Assembly (NCBI GenBank): GCA_020072815.1
Contig: JAIQGE010000009.1
Span: 120,259 to 184,258 of the forward strand
Source: Terriglobia bacterium
Lineage (GTDB): Bacteria > Acidobacteriota > Terriglobia > Terriglobales > Acidobacteriaceae
Direction of reading: 5' to 3'
DNA length: 64,000 bases
Under the pieces are notes generated by a model that was given only the letters and a program-made list of their open reading frames with translations, searched no databases and was not told the origin of the DNA. Numbering within the stretch: the stretch's first letter is position 1; each line of letters opens with the position of its first letter. Shown one piece after another: positions 41,874 to 49,958 of the stretch. The position numbers were made by a program, and so were the translations under genes.

Positions 41874-43844
41874 ATGAAACTTTCTCTCCGCCTGTTCTGC
41901 TTGCTCATGACAACTACTGCTTCCGCTCAACACCTTGTCGACCAGAAAACGTTTGACGCCATCGCCACCGAATATTCCGGCGAAGCCGCGCAGGAAAACA
42001 CACGCCGCATCGTTGAATACCATCGCATCCAGGGCAGCCCCATGATGGCCGCAGTCGCCGAACAAGTTGTCCTGCCGCGCCTGAAGGCCATGGGACTTGA
42101 AGCATCCATCGAGCAGTTTCCTTCCGACGGCAAGACGCGCTACGGCACCTACACCTCTCCCATGGGCTGGGACATGCGCTCCGGCGAGCTGTGGGTAGAA
42201 GGTGTCAGCGGTACGAAAGACTTCAAGCCCATCATGCTCTGCCGCTATGTGGACGTGCCCATGTGCGTTTCAACGTATTCGAAAGGCGGCGAGTGGTCGG
42301 GCGAACTGGTGGACGTGGGCAGCGGCACAAGTGATGCGAATTACAAAGATAATGACGTACGTGGCAAAGTTGCTTTGGCTTCCGGCTACGCTGCCAACGT
42401 CGTGCGCCAGGCCGTTCTCAAGCACGGCGCTCTGGGCGTGGTGATTTATCCTTCCGCCTTGGACCGGCCTGATCATCCGGACATGATTCGCTACAACGGT
42501 ATCTGGCCCCGCGCGGAGGAACTCGACAAGACCAGCGGCGGCTTCCAGATTTCGCGCAATCAATATGACATGCTGAAAGCCCTCATGCGCCAGGGCCCGG
42601 TGCGCGTCCATGGCAAGATTGACGCCACGCTCGGCCCCGGCAAACTCACTTTGGTCCATGCCTACATTCGCGGGACGGAAAACCCTGAGCGCGAAGTCCT
42701 GATCTCCGGCCACCTCGACCACCCCAAGTGGAGCGCCAATGACAACGCGTCCGGCTCCGGCGCCATGATGGAAACCGCGCGCACCCTGCAAAGTCTGATT
42801 GCGGCAAAAAAGATTGCGGCGCCCAAGCTGACCATCCACTTCATGTGGGTGCCCGAGTACTTCGGCACGCTGGCTTATGTGAGCAACCACAAAGATCTGA
42901 AATTCTGCGGAAACTTTTACGAACCCATGCCCAACGGCCCGCCGTGCGTCCTGGCCAACATCAACATGGACATGGTGGGTGAAGACACGGTCAAGACCAA
43001 TTCGCGTTTCTATTTCACGCGTACGCCGGACTCGGTGCCGTTCTTTATCAACGCCGTGATGAGTGACGTCCTGCAGCAGACCCGCGAAGCTGATCTCTAC
43101 GCGCAAACCGGCACCCGCAACTACTGGCAGCCGGAAGCCATTCCCTATGCGCAAGGCAGTGATCACGACGTTTTCCTCGGCCTGGGGATTCCTGCCACCA
43201 TGCTCGGTCACGATCCTGACTGGACTCATCACACCAGCGAAGACAAGATTGACAAGACTGATGCCAGTGAATTTCGCCGCGTTGGCGCATTCGCCTCAGC
43301 AGCGTCATGGTTCATGGCCACTGCGGACTCCCAGTCCTGGAAGCGGGTCCGGGCAGGCGCCTACGCTGACCGGGTCGCCGAACTGGCGCGCCGGCTCGCC
43401 CGCGACTCCACCTCTGAGGCTGCCTTCAAGCGTGTCCTGAAGAACCGCGAGGAGTTTGACGCTCAGGCCGATCGCCTGGATTCGCTCACGCCACAGGCCG
43501 GTGCCGTTCGCATCCGCAGCACCAGCCCTTCCGGCGCCACCAACGGCCCGCGCCGCCTCACTCTCCTCCCTCTCGACGCCTCCGCCTTCGAAAACGTCAG
43601 CCCTGAAGACGGCAAATGGCTCGGAGAACAAGTCGCCCGTTTCGCCAGCGACTCCGAAGGCCTGGCCACCAAGCCTGATTTCGGCTTGATCAGTTTTGAA
43701 GCCGTCAACTTCATGGACGGCCATCGCAGCACAGCCGAGATCGCTGACCTGCTCGCCGCCGAATATTTACTCGATATTGACCAGGCCTGGGTGGACCGGC
43801 TGGTCAGCATCCTGGAGAAACAAAAGCTGGTCAGCTCAAAATGA
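41874..43844 (+). CDS. Exported M28-family metallopeptidase with PA domain
   Basis: About 656 residues from ATG at 41874 (MKLSLRLFCLLMTTTASAQH, signal peptide). A protease-associated insertion is suggested at about 130-230 (GELVDVGSGTSDANYKDNDV, VKGKVALASGYAANVVRQAV-like). The M28 core carries zinc ligands in GHLDHPKWSANDNASGSGAM, the acidic MWVPEYFGT, NINMDMVGED and GSDHDVFLGLGIPATML. A C-terminal helical domain, about 520-656, begins after TDASEFRRVG and ends in HRSTAEIADLLAAEYLLD. It is a periplasmic or secreted aminopeptidase-type enzyme; substrate unknown. Possibly cotranscribed with the DUF4440 gene. Confidence 0.88.
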   Translation: MKLSLRLFCLLMTTTASAQHLVDQKTFDAIATEYSGEAAQENTRRIVEYHRIQGSPMMAAVAEQVVLPRLKAMGLEASIEQFPSDGKTRYGTYTSPMGWDMRSGELWVEGVSGTKDFKPIMLCRYVDVPMCVSTYSKGGEWSGELVDVGSGTSDANYKDNDVRGKVALASGYAANVVRQAVLKHGALGVVIYPSALDRPDHPDMIRYNGIWPRAEELDKTSGGFQISRNQYDMLKALMRQGPVRVHGKIDATLGPGKLTLVHAYIRGTENPEREVLISGHLDHPKWSANDNASGSGAMMETARTLQSLIAAKKIAAPKLTIHFMWVPEYFGTLAYVSNHKDLKFCGNFYEPMPNGPPCVLANINMDMVGEDTVKTNSRFYFTRTPDSVPFFINAVMSDVLQQTREADLYAQTGTRNYWQPEAIPYAQGSDHDVFLGLGIPATMLGHDPDWTHHTSEDKIDKTDASEFRRVGAFASAASWFMATADSQSWKRVRAGAYADRVAELARRLARDSTSEAAFKRVLKNREEFDAQADRLDSLTPQAGAVRIRSTSPSGATNGPRRLTLLPLDASAFENVSPEDGKWLGEQVARFASDSEGLATKPDFGLISFEAVNFMDGHRSTAEIADLLAAEYLLDIDQAWVDRLVSILEKQKLVSSK

Positions 43845-43864
43845 CCGGCTATGAATGTCTCAGG

Positions 43865-43893
43865 CCGTGTGGCACAGCCGCCCTCGGCTGTGC
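43865..43893. repeat. GTGTGGCACA palindromic repeat
   Basis: Copy with stem GGCACAGCC / GGCTGTGC, 21 bp after the peptidase stop. Confidence 0.8.
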
Positions 43894-44021
43894 GCGGTTT
43901 TGACTAGACGACTCATTTCGCTGTGTAGATTTTCGAGCGAGATTGCCCCACTACTACCGCGTTCAGGGATTCCAAATTCCCCTGAATTGCGCTAACGTAT
44001 TGCCCTGCGAGGTAACGTCTG

Positions 44022-44906
44022 ATGCGCCCGGTTATCTGTCTTTGCCTGTTCATATTCCCCTCGTGGGTCTGGGGCCAGCAGTGCACCTCCTACGTGGTGG
44101 TGGCCGCCTACGAGCACAAGCTGGGGGCCGACATGGAGAACCTCAAGCCGGATGACTTTCAGGTCAACGTGGGTCAGGTGCCGCTGGCCGCGGTCAGCGC
44201 GCAGCAGAATTTTCACAACCGGCTGCTGGTCCTGTTAGAGGCTGATGGCGCCCAGAAAAACGCCAAGCTGCAGGAAATGGTGGACGTGGTCACCCGCTGG
44301 GCGCGGCAGGTGCCCGACGGCGAGCCGGTGGCCTTTGGCGAGTTTGGCAAGCGCGCCATCTTTACCAAGCAATTCTTCGCTGACTCCAAGGAGCGCAGCA
44401 AGGCCATCAGCGAGGTGGTGGAAGAGGCGCCCACGCTGGGCAACAGCGCCGCCCTTTTTGACGCGCTGCATCAGGGCCTTGCTCTGTTCGGCGACCACCA
44501 GCCCGGTGACACCGTTCTGCTGGTCAGTGATGATTTTGACGACGCCAGCCACCACTCCCCCGGCGAAGTGGAGAAGGTTTTCCTCGCCAAAGGCATCCGG
44601 CTGTTCCTGATGCTCCGCCAAAATCCCAGCAACGTGGGCCGCGATTTTCTCTGGAGGCCCCACAAGGAAGGCGAGATTCTGGTGCGCACCAGCAAAGAAA
44701 CCGGCGGGGCTTACAGTGAATTCAGCCCGGCGTTCTTTCGCTTTGCCTGGGCCGGATACATGGTGGGGATCAAGGTGGACGCCGGCTTGGATTCCCATCG
44801 AAAACTCAAGGTCAAGCTGAAGGGCGCCACGGACTTTTACCGCAAGGCCATCCTTTACTATCCCGAACGTCTGCCTCCTTGCGGCCCGGCGCCGGCAGCG
44901 CCATAA
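44022..44906 (+). CDS. Secreted VWFA-related protein
   Basis: About 294 residues. Signal peptide MRPVICLCLFIFPSWVWGQ; then the von Willebrand factor A fold as found in acidobacterial 'VWFA-related' proteins: NLKPDDFQVNVGQVPLAAVS, RLLVLLEADGAQKN, ALFDALHQGLALFGDHQPG, and DTVLLVSDDFDDASHHSPGE. The usual MIDAS motif DxSxS is degraded here (LEADGAQ), so metal binding is doubtful. Such proteins often sit near secretion or polysaccharide loci, but here it stands alone between the peptidase and the ribosomal cluster, with a bidirectional terminator after it. Confidence 0.82.
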   Translation: MRPVICLCLFIFPSWVWGQQCTSYVVVAAYEHKLGADMENLKPDDFQVNVGQVPLAAVSAQQNFHNRLLVLLEADGAQKNAKLQEMVDVVTRWARQVPDGEPVAFGEFGKRAIFTKQFFADSKERSKAISEVVEEAPTLGNSAALFDALHQGLALFGDHQPGDTVLLVSDDFDDASHHSPGEVEKVFLAKGIRLFLMLRQNPSNVGRDFLWRPHKEGEILVRTSKETGGAYSEFSPAFFRFAWAGYMVGIKVDAGLDSHRKLKVKLKGATDFYRKAILYYPERLPPCGPAPAAP

Positions 44907-44908
44907 AA

Positions 44909-44938
44909 AAACGCGCCCAACCCGGGCGCGTTTGGTTT
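44909..44938. terminator. Bidirectional terminator between VWFA gene and rplQ
   Basis: Stem AAACGCGCCC (44909-44918) / GGGCGCGTTT (44924-44933), A run on the left and TTTGGTTTTG on the right, so it can stop transcription from both converging operons. Confidence 0.85.
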
Positions 44939-44954
44939 TGCAGATAATGGTGGT

Positions 44955-45452
44955 TTACTTCTTTTCGTCTTTTCCTTCTTCGCCGCCTTCTTCCGGGGCC
45001 GCGGCTTTCTGCTGTTCTTCCATCTGTTTGCGGACTTCTTCCTGGCGCTTGGCCCGGGCTTCTGACCGCTTGGCCCGCTTGGCTTCAATCACCTTCTCGC
45101 TGCCCAGCAGTTCGATGTAACAGGTCTCCCCGCCATCGCCCGTGCGCCATCCTTTGTGGATGATGCGCAGGTAGCCGCCATTGCGGTCGCCGAAGCGCGG
45201 GCCCAGGGTTTCAAAAAGCCGCTCCACCGATTCGCGCGTCATCAGGAAGGCGGCGGCCAGGCGGCGTGCCGCCACGTCGCCCCGCTTGCCCAGGGTGATC
45301 ATTTTCTCCACGTGCGGGCGCATGGCTTTGGCCTTGGCCGGTGTGGTCTCAATGCGTTCTTCCATGACCAGTGAAGTCACCAGGTTGCGCAAAAGCGCGC
45401 GCCGGTGGCTGGTATTGCGTCCGAGTTTCTTGACTGCTCCGCGATGTCGCAT
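44955..45452 (-). CDS. rplQ: 50S ribosomal protein L17
   Basis: About 165 residues against the usual 115-130. L17 lies at the exit-tunnel side of the 50S subunit. The conserved start MRHRGAVKKLGRNTSHRRAL, the NLVTSLVMEERIETTPAKAK segment and the final HKGWRTGDGGETCYIELLG match the family. Beyond that a tail of about 45 charged residues (AKRSEARAKRQEEVRKQMEE, EEGGEEGKDEKK) is added. Last gene of the cluster on the minus strand, separated from rpoA by an octad repeat pair and followed by a bidirectional terminator. Confidence 0.97.
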   Translation of the reverse strand: MRHRGAVKKLGRNTSHRRALLRNLVTSLVMEERIETTPAKAKAMRPHVEKMITLGKRGDVAARRLAAAFLMTRESVERLFETLGPRFGDRNGGYLRIIHKGWRTGDGGETCYIELLGSEKVIEAKRAKRSEARAKRQEEVRKQMEEQQKAAAPEEGGEEGKDEKK

Positions 45453-45484
45453 GACAGGTCCTTAAGATTAGCAATTGCACGATT

Positions 45485-45559
45485 TTGTAATTTGGTAATT
45501 GGGACTGGATTGAGCTCTGCAAAATTACTCAATTACCAAATTTCTCAATTACCAATTGC
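45485..45559. repeat. Octad inverted pair between rpoA and rplQ
   Basis: Left arm TGTAATTTGGTAATTGGG (45486-45503) and right arm AAATTACTCAATTACCAAAT, then TCTCAATTACCAATTG (45521-45558). The right arm abuts the rpoA stop codon. Confidence 0.85.
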
Positions 45560-45560
45560 T

Positions 45561-46601
45561 TTAAAATTCCGCTCCGTCGCCTTCGCCGCCCATGGGCACC
45601 GGCGATGGCATGTTGCTGGTGGGCCCAGGGACCGCGTTCCCCTGGTCGTCAATTTTCATCCCCAGCGAAAGCCCCATGGACGCCAGGATTTCCTTGATCT
45701 CATTGAGTGACTTGCGGCCGAAATTCTTGGTCTTGAGCATCTCGGCTTCCGTCTTCTGCACCAGTTCGCCGATGGTCTGGATATTGGCGTTCTTCAGGCA
45801 GTTGTAACTGCGTACGGAAAGCTCCAGCTCTTCCACCGAGCGGTTCAGGTTCTCATTCTTGATCAGGGGTTTCTCTTCGCCGCGCGACTCGGTTTCCAGC
45901 TCCTCTTCAAAGTTGATGAAGATGGTCATGTGGTCCTTGAGCAGCTTGGCGGCCAGGCCCAGCGCGTCCGCCGGCACGATGGAACCGTTGGTCCAGATTT
46001 CAATGTCCAGTTTGTCGTAGTCGGTGATCTGGCCCAGGCGGGCGGCTTCCACCGTGTAGTTCACCTTGCGCACCGGCGAGTGCACCGAATCAATGGGAAT
46101 AAATCCCAGGCCCAGGTCGTCGTCAAAGTTTTTGTCGGCAGCCACGTAACCGCGGCCGCGCTTCAGGCGCATCTCCATGTCCAGCTTGCCGCCTTCGGAC
46201 ACGGTGGCGATGTACACCGTCTTGTCCAGCACTTCCACGTCGCCATCGGCTTCAATCATGCCGGAGGTGATCACGCCCGGCTGGTCGGCTTTGAGATAGA
46301 TGGCCTTGGGGCCGTCGCCCGCCAGCTTGAACGGGATCTGTTTCAGGTTCAGGATGATGTCCGTGGCGTCCTCGACCACGCCGGGGATGGATTGGAACTC
46401 GTGCAGCACGCCTTCAATCTTCACCGCCGTGACCGCGGCGCCTTCAATGGACGATAGCAGCACGCGGCGCAGCGCGTTGCCGCTGGTGGTGCCGAATCCG
46501 CGTTCAAACGGCTGAGCATAAAACCGGCCGTATTTGTCGGTGAGTGTCTCGGTGTCCGTCGCCAGACGCTTGGGTTTCTGAAAACCTCTCCAAAGAACCA
46601 T
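45561..46601 (-). CDS. rpoA: RNA polymerase alpha subunit
   Basis: About 346 residues. The alpha dimer scaffolds assembly of beta and beta-prime and its C-terminal domain binds UP elements and activators. The N-terminal domain carries [20 protein letters not shown] and [19 protein letters not shown], followed by [18 protein letters not shown] segments. The C-terminal domain has [20 protein letters not shown] and [20 protein letters not shown], with a Gly/Asp tail. The gene is the fourth of the alpha-operon order rpsM-rpsK-rpsD-rpoA-rplQ. Confidence 0.98.
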   Translation of the reverse strand: MVLWRGFQKPKRLATDTETLTDKYGRFYAQPFERGFGTTSGNALRRVLLSSIEGAAVTAVKIEGVLHEFQSIPGVVEDATDIILNLKQIPFKLAGDGPKAIYLKADQPGVITSGMIEADGDVEVLDKTVYIATVSEGGKLDMEMRLKRGRGYVAADKNFDDDLGLGFIPIDSVHSPVRKVNYTVEAARLGQITDYDKLDIEIWTNGSIVPADALGLAAKLLKDHMTIFINFEEELETESRGEEKPLIKNENLNRSVEELELSVRSYNCLKNANIQTIGELVQKTEAEMLKTKNFGRKSLNEIKEILASMGLSLGMKIDDQGNAVPGPTSNMPSPVPMGGEGDGAEF

Positions 46602-46856
46602 TTTCTCTTTTTCCTTTCAATTCCGCTCCGTTGGGCACACGCGCGGTAAGCGCAAGGCTGATCTGGTGCGGGCAATTGAGGAGCCACTGGCTTCTAGCCA
46701 CTAGCTCCTGGCCAATACAAATTTCGGATGATGAACAGTGTGGAAGATATTTGATGCTGTCATCTTATCTCCCGATTCATCTGGCTGCCAAGGCGGTTCA
46801 AATGATCCGTCTTGCTGCCGGTTTGGCTAGCAGCTAGCGGCTAGCTGCCAGTAGCT
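46602..46856. repeat. Heptad tracts between rpsD and rpoA
   Basis: CTGGCTTCTAGCCACTAGCT, CCTGGCC (46687-46713) and TTGGCTAGCAGCTAGCGGCT, AGCTGCCAGTAGCTT (46823-46857) with CTAGC cores at 7-bp steps. The second tract directly follows the rpsD stop codon. Confidence 0.85.
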
Positions 46857-47486
46857 TTACTTGCTGTACAGTTCCACGATCAGCTGTTCGTTGACCGGAG
46901 TCGCAATCTCGTCCCGCTTGGGCAGCGACAACACGCGGCCTTTCAGGTTATCGCGGTCCACTTCCAGCCAGGCCACCACCGGCTGGTGGCTGGAGAACTC
47001 GCGCGCCCCTTCTACCACGGTAAATTTCTTGGCCTTTTCCCGCACCTGGATCTCGTTCCCCACGCTGACTTCAAACGATGGAATGTCCACGCGGCGGCCG
47101 TTCACGTCAACGTGTCCATGGCGGACCAGTTGCCGGGCCTGGCGGCGCGACGTGGCAAATCCCAGCCGGTAGATCACGTTGTCCAGGCGGCGTTCCAGCT
47201 GTTGCAAGAGCAACTCGCCGGTCACGCCCGGCTTGCGCGCGGCCTTTTCAAAGTAATTGCGGAACTGGGTTTCCAGTGTGAAGTAAATGCGTTTGGTCTT
47301 TTGCTTCTCGCGCAGCTGCAGGCCGTAGCCTACAACCTTGGCCTTGCGGTCTTTGCCATGGGCGCCGGGAGCAAAATTACGCTTCTCGATGGGGCACTTG
47401 TCGGTAAAACACTTGGCCCCTTTCAGGAACAACTTCATGCCTTCGCGCCGGCAAAGCCGGCAGACTGCACCTTTATAACGTGCCAT
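46857..47486 (-). CDS. rpsD: 30S ribosomal protein S4, zinc-binding type
   Basis: About 209 residues. S4 nucleates 30S assembly and controls the alpha operon in some bacteria. Four cysteines at C9, C12, C26 and C31 (CRLCRREG ... [12 protein letters not shown]) mark the zinc-containing variety; then RYKGAVC at the start, the S4 RNA-binding motif [20 protein letters not shown] and the ending [12 protein letters not shown]. Order in the operon: rpsM, rpsK, rpsD, rpoA, rplQ. It is separated from rpsK by an A+T-rich periodic tract. Confidence 0.98.
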   Translation of the reverse strand: MARYKGAVCRLCRREGMKLFLKGAKCFTDKCPIEKRNFAPGAHGKDRKAKVVGYGLQLREKQKTKRIYFTLETQFRNYFEKAARKPGVTGELLLQQLERRLDNVIYRLGFATSRRQARQLVRHGHVDVNGRRVDIPSFEVSVGNEIQVREKAKKFTVVEGAREFSSHQPVVAWLEVDRDNLKGRVLSLPKRDEIATPVNEQLIVELYSK

Positions 47487-47557
47487 CCATTCTCCTGCTT
47501 TCTGATGTCGATCGGTTTACGGGGTGGCGACCCTTTCTTCCCGATCCGTTTCGTGAC

Positions 47558-47591
47558 TTGAAATTTCAAATTTGAAATTTCAAATTCAAAA
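47558..47591. repeat. A+T heptad tract TTTGAAA/TTTCAAA
   Basis: TTGAAA, TTTCAAA, TTTGAAA, TTTCAAA at 7-bp steps; TTTGAAA is the complement of TTTCAAA, so the tract is self-complementary. Lies between rpsK stop and rpsD start. Confidence 0.8.
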
Positions 47592-48026
47592 TCAAACTCT
47601 GCGACGTTTTGGCGGCCGGCATCCGTTATGCGGAATGGGCGTAACGTCCTTGATGGACTTCACGTCCAACCCGGCTGCGGCCAGCGCGCGTATGGCCGAC
47701 TCGCGCCCTGAGCCCGGACCGTTCACGCGCACTTCCAGCGAGCGCACGCCATGATCGCGCGCCTGGCCGGCGGCGTTCGTGGCCGCCTGCTGCGCGGCAA
47801 ACGGCGTCCCTTTGCGCGACCCGCGGAAGCCCAGCGATCCCGCGCTCTTCCACGCCAGCGTGCGGCCTTCGCCGTCGGTGATGGTCACAATGGTGTTGTT
47901 GAAGGAGGCCTGCACGTAGCAAATCCCGTGCGGAACGTTCTTGCGCTCCTTCTTCTTGAATACCTTTTTCTTGCTCTTGGTTCCGCCGGCTGCCGGTGCC
48001 CCGGCCGCCGCTGCTGCTTTCGCCAT
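47592..48026 (-). CDS. rpsK: 30S ribosomal protein S11
   Basis: About 144 residues, with an Ala/Gly/Lys-rich N-terminal extension of about 25 residues ([20 protein letters not shown]) ahead of the normal body. S11 sits in the platform of the 30S subunit near the E site. Core motifs: [40 protein letters not shown], and the basic C-terminal [18 protein letters not shown]. Part of the alpha operon between rpsM and rpsD; heptad repeat tracts lie on its upstream side. Confidence 0.97.
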   Translation of the reverse strand: MAKAAAAAGAPAAGGTKSKKKVFKKKERKNVPHGICYVQASFNNTIVTITDGEGRTLAWKSAGSLGFRGSRKGTPFAAQQAATNAAGQARDHGVRSLEVRVNGPGSGRESAIRALAAAGLDVKSIKDVTPIPHNGCRPPKRRRV

Positions 48027-48089
48027 GTATGCGTCCTTCTTAAGGTGCTCGGCGCTTACGTTGCAACGTTCGCAATACGAGCAATCCGT

Positions 48090-48190
48090 TTTTGGCTTGG
48101 CTGCTAGCCCCTTGCTGCTAGCTCCTGGCCCTGCCGACTTCGCAGTTGAAACTCCTGATCCCTAGCAGCTAGTAGCTAGCCGCTCGTAGC
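48090..48190. repeat. Heptad tracts between rpsM and rpsK
   Basis: CTGCTAG, CCCCTTG, CTGCTAG, CTCCTGG (48100-48129) and CTAGCAG, CTAGTAG, CTAGCCG, CTCGTAG, CT (48160-48190), CTAGC-type heptads at 7-bp steps. The second tract abuts the rpsM stop. Confidence 0.85.
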
Positions 48191-48194
48191 TTTT

Positions 48195-48581
48195 TTACGT
48201 CTTGGCCGCGGTCTTCTTCTTGTTCGCTACCGTGCCTTTGCGCGGACCCTTGCGGGTGCGGGCATTGGTATGCGTGCGCTGCCCCCGGACCGGCAGGTTG
48301 CGGCGATGCCGGTATCCACGGTACGAACCGATTTCAATCAGCCGCTTGATATGCATGGAGATGTCTTTGCGCAGATCACCTTCCACGTCGCCTTCACTCT
48401 CAATGACCTGGCGGATGCGGTTGACCTCATCTTCATTGAGGTCCTGCACCTTCTTCATGTTCTCGACCTTCGCCGCCGACAGGATTCGCGCCGAGCGCGC
48501 GTTGCCGATGCCGTATATGTACGTCAGCGCGATGTTCACGTGTTTGTTGCGCGGAAGATCCACGCCTGAGATGCGTGCCAT
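48195..48581 (-). CDS. rpsM: 30S ribosomal protein S13
   Basis: About 128 residues. S13 lies at the top of the 30S head and bridges the subunits. The start [39 protein letters not shown], and the C-terminal basic [21 protein letters not shown] end ([20 protein letters not shown]) match the family. First ribosomal gene of the alpha operon here, immediately (3 nt) after rpmJ, as is usual when rpmJ is joined to it. Followed by rpsK after a repeat-filled gap. Confidence 0.97.
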   Translation of the reverse strand: MARISGVDLPRNKHVNIALTYIYGIGNARSARILSAAKVENMKKVQDLNEDEVNRIRQVIESEGDVEGDLRKDISMHIKRLIEIGSYRGYRHRRNLPVRGQRTHTNARTRKGPRKGTVANKKKTAAKT

Positions 48582-48584
48582 GTG

Positions 48585-48698
48585 TTACCCCTGCCTCTGT
48601 TTGTGTTTCGAATTCTCGCAGATCACGCGGACCACGCCCTTGCGGTGCACGATCTTGCACTTATCACAAATCTTTTTTACCGATGCCCTGACCTTCAT
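48585..48698 (-). CDS. rpmJ: 50S ribosomal protein L36
   Basis: Small 37-residue protein too short for the frame list: [20 protein letters not shown], then [17 protein letters not shown]. The zinc motif C11, C14, C27 and H32 is complete. L36 is the smallest conserved 50S protein and is close to the peptidyl transferase region. It ends 3 nt before rpsM and follows infA, in the normal order. The zinc ligands show it is the zinc-containing paralogue rather than the zinc-free one used under zinc starvation. Confidence 0.96.
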   Translation of the reverse strand: MKVRASVKKICDKCKIVHRKGVVRVICENSKHKQRQG

Positions 48699-48764
48699 GA
48701 TCCTGTTCTCTCTGACTTCTGTATTTACCGGTCCCAATTGCTCCGGCTGCACTGCTTCTTGATT

Positions 48765-48842
48765 TCGTAATTGAGTAATTTCGTAATTGCCGATTGGAAA
48801 CTTAACAATTACCCACTTACCAAATACCCAATTACTAAATTC
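48765..48842. repeat. Octad inverted pair between infA and rpmJ
   Basis: CGTAATTGAGTAATTTCGTA, ATTG (48766-48789) and CAATTACCCACTTACCAAAT, ACCCAATTACTAAATTC (48805-48842). The second arm begins just after the infA stop. Confidence 0.85.
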
Positions 48843-48857
48843 TCACGGCCTAAGCGC

Positions 48858-49076
48858 TTACTTGTACCTGTAGACAATGCGTCCACGCGTAAGGTCGTAA
48901 GGTGATAACTCAACCGCGACTTTATCGCCGGGGAGGATGCGGATAAAATTCTTGCGCATCCGGCCGGATACGTGCGCCAGCACTTGATGTTTGTTCTCCA
49001 GTTCCACCCGGAACATGGCATTGGGCAGCGGCTCAACCACCGTTGCCATCACCTCTATCGCGTCTTCTTTGCTCAC
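48858..49076 (-). CDS. infA: Translation initiation factor IF-1
   Basis: 72 residues, the standard length: [74 protein letters not shown]-1 is an OB-fold protein that occupies the A site of the 30S subunit during initiation. It usually follows map in the spc operon; here adk precedes it with a repeat-rich gap of 157 bp, and map is missing. It then precedes rpmJ and rpsM. Confidence 0.98.
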   Translation of the reverse strand: MSKEDAIEVMATVVEPLPNAMFRVELENKHQVLAHVSGRMRKNFIRILPGDKVAVELSPYDLTRGRIVYRYK

Positions 49077-49233
49077 TCAGCTCCTGTGCGGGATCGTCCT
49101 TGAGTTCCTTCGGGCCTCGCCCTCAGGATTTCGCCTGCAGGCTCCCGCTTCGCTCACGCCTGCAAACCGGCTCAACTTTGCTCACTCAGCTCCTTGAGGG
49201 TCTCGTCTCAGAGAATCCCCCATTATTTGTTCT
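49077..49233. other. Gap where map would normally be
   Basis: 157 bp with no gene. It contains a GCTCCCGCTTCGCTCACGCC type dispersed block and CTTTGCTCACTCAGCTCC copies (49072-49090 and 49178-49193, a direct repeat of about 15 bp). Confidence 0.5.
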
Positions 49234-49950
49234 TTACTTCCCCGCCGCCGCTTTGGCGATCACCGCCAGCGTATCCGCCGTGACTTGTTCCAACCCCAGT
49301 TCGCCGTTCAGCGTATGAAACGTCCCTTTGCGGCGATAGTAATCCACCAGAGGCAGGGTCTGCCGTTCATAACTCTTCAGCCGCTCGGAGATGACTTCTT
49401 CCTTGTCGTCCTTGCGCTGCACCAACGGAGTGCCGCAGGAATCGCACACGCCTTCTTTTCGCGGGGGCTGAAAGTAGATGTTGTAAATCTGGCCGTCCGC
49501 AGGACAGGAGCGGCGGCCCGTAAGCCGTTGCAGTAATTGATTATAGCTGACTTCAATGTTGACCACAACGGGGGCCATCTTGCGTCCCGCAAAAAGCGCC
49601 TTGCCCAGATACTCGTCCAGCCATTCCGCCTGCGCCACCGTGCGGGGAAAACCGTCCAGAATGTAGCCTCGCTGGCAGTCGGGCTGCCCCAGCCGGTCAG
49701 CCACCATGGCCAGCATCAGATCGTCCGGCACCAGCTTCCCCGACTTCATGATCGGGTCGGCCTGCTTGCCCAGTTCCGTGCCGCGGGCCACGTTGTCCCG
49801 CAAAATGTCTCCGGTGGAGATCTGCGGGATGCCATAAAGCGCCGCGATGGCCTTGGCCTGTGTGCCTTTGCCGGCGCCCGGAGCCCCCAGCAGAATAATG
49901 GGGCCCGTGGCTGCTTGCTTCGAACCCGAATTGCTCGCGGCGGCCGGCAT
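49234..49950 (-). CDS. adk: Adenylate kinase
   Basis: About 238 residues from ATG at 49950; a TTG at 49968 would overlap the secY stop by 10 nt. It interconverts AMP, ADP and ATP in the cytosol. The P-loop is GAPGAGKGTQAK, preceded by a Ser/Ala-rich extension of about 17 residues (MPAAASNSGSKQAATGP). NMP-binding signature SGDILRDNVARGTELG and LID with a Cys cluster (CPADGQIYNIYF ... CDSCGTPLVQRKDD) follow. The presence of only a partial Cys set in the LID makes zinc binding uncertain. It follows secY directly in the spc operon. Confidence 0.97.
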   Translation of the reverse strand: MPAAASNSGSKQAATGPIILLGAPGAGKGTQAKAIAALYGIPQISTGDILRDNVARGTELGKQADPIMKSGKLVPDDLMLAMVADRLGQPDCQRGYILDGFPRTVAQAEWLDEYLGKALFAGRKMAPVVVNIEVSYNQLLQRLTGRRSCPADGQIYNIYFQPPRKEGVCDSCGTPLVQRKDDKEEVISERLKSYERQTLPLVDYYRRKGTFHTLNGELGLEQVTADTLAVIAKAAAGK

Positions 49951-49958
49951 ATTGGAGA

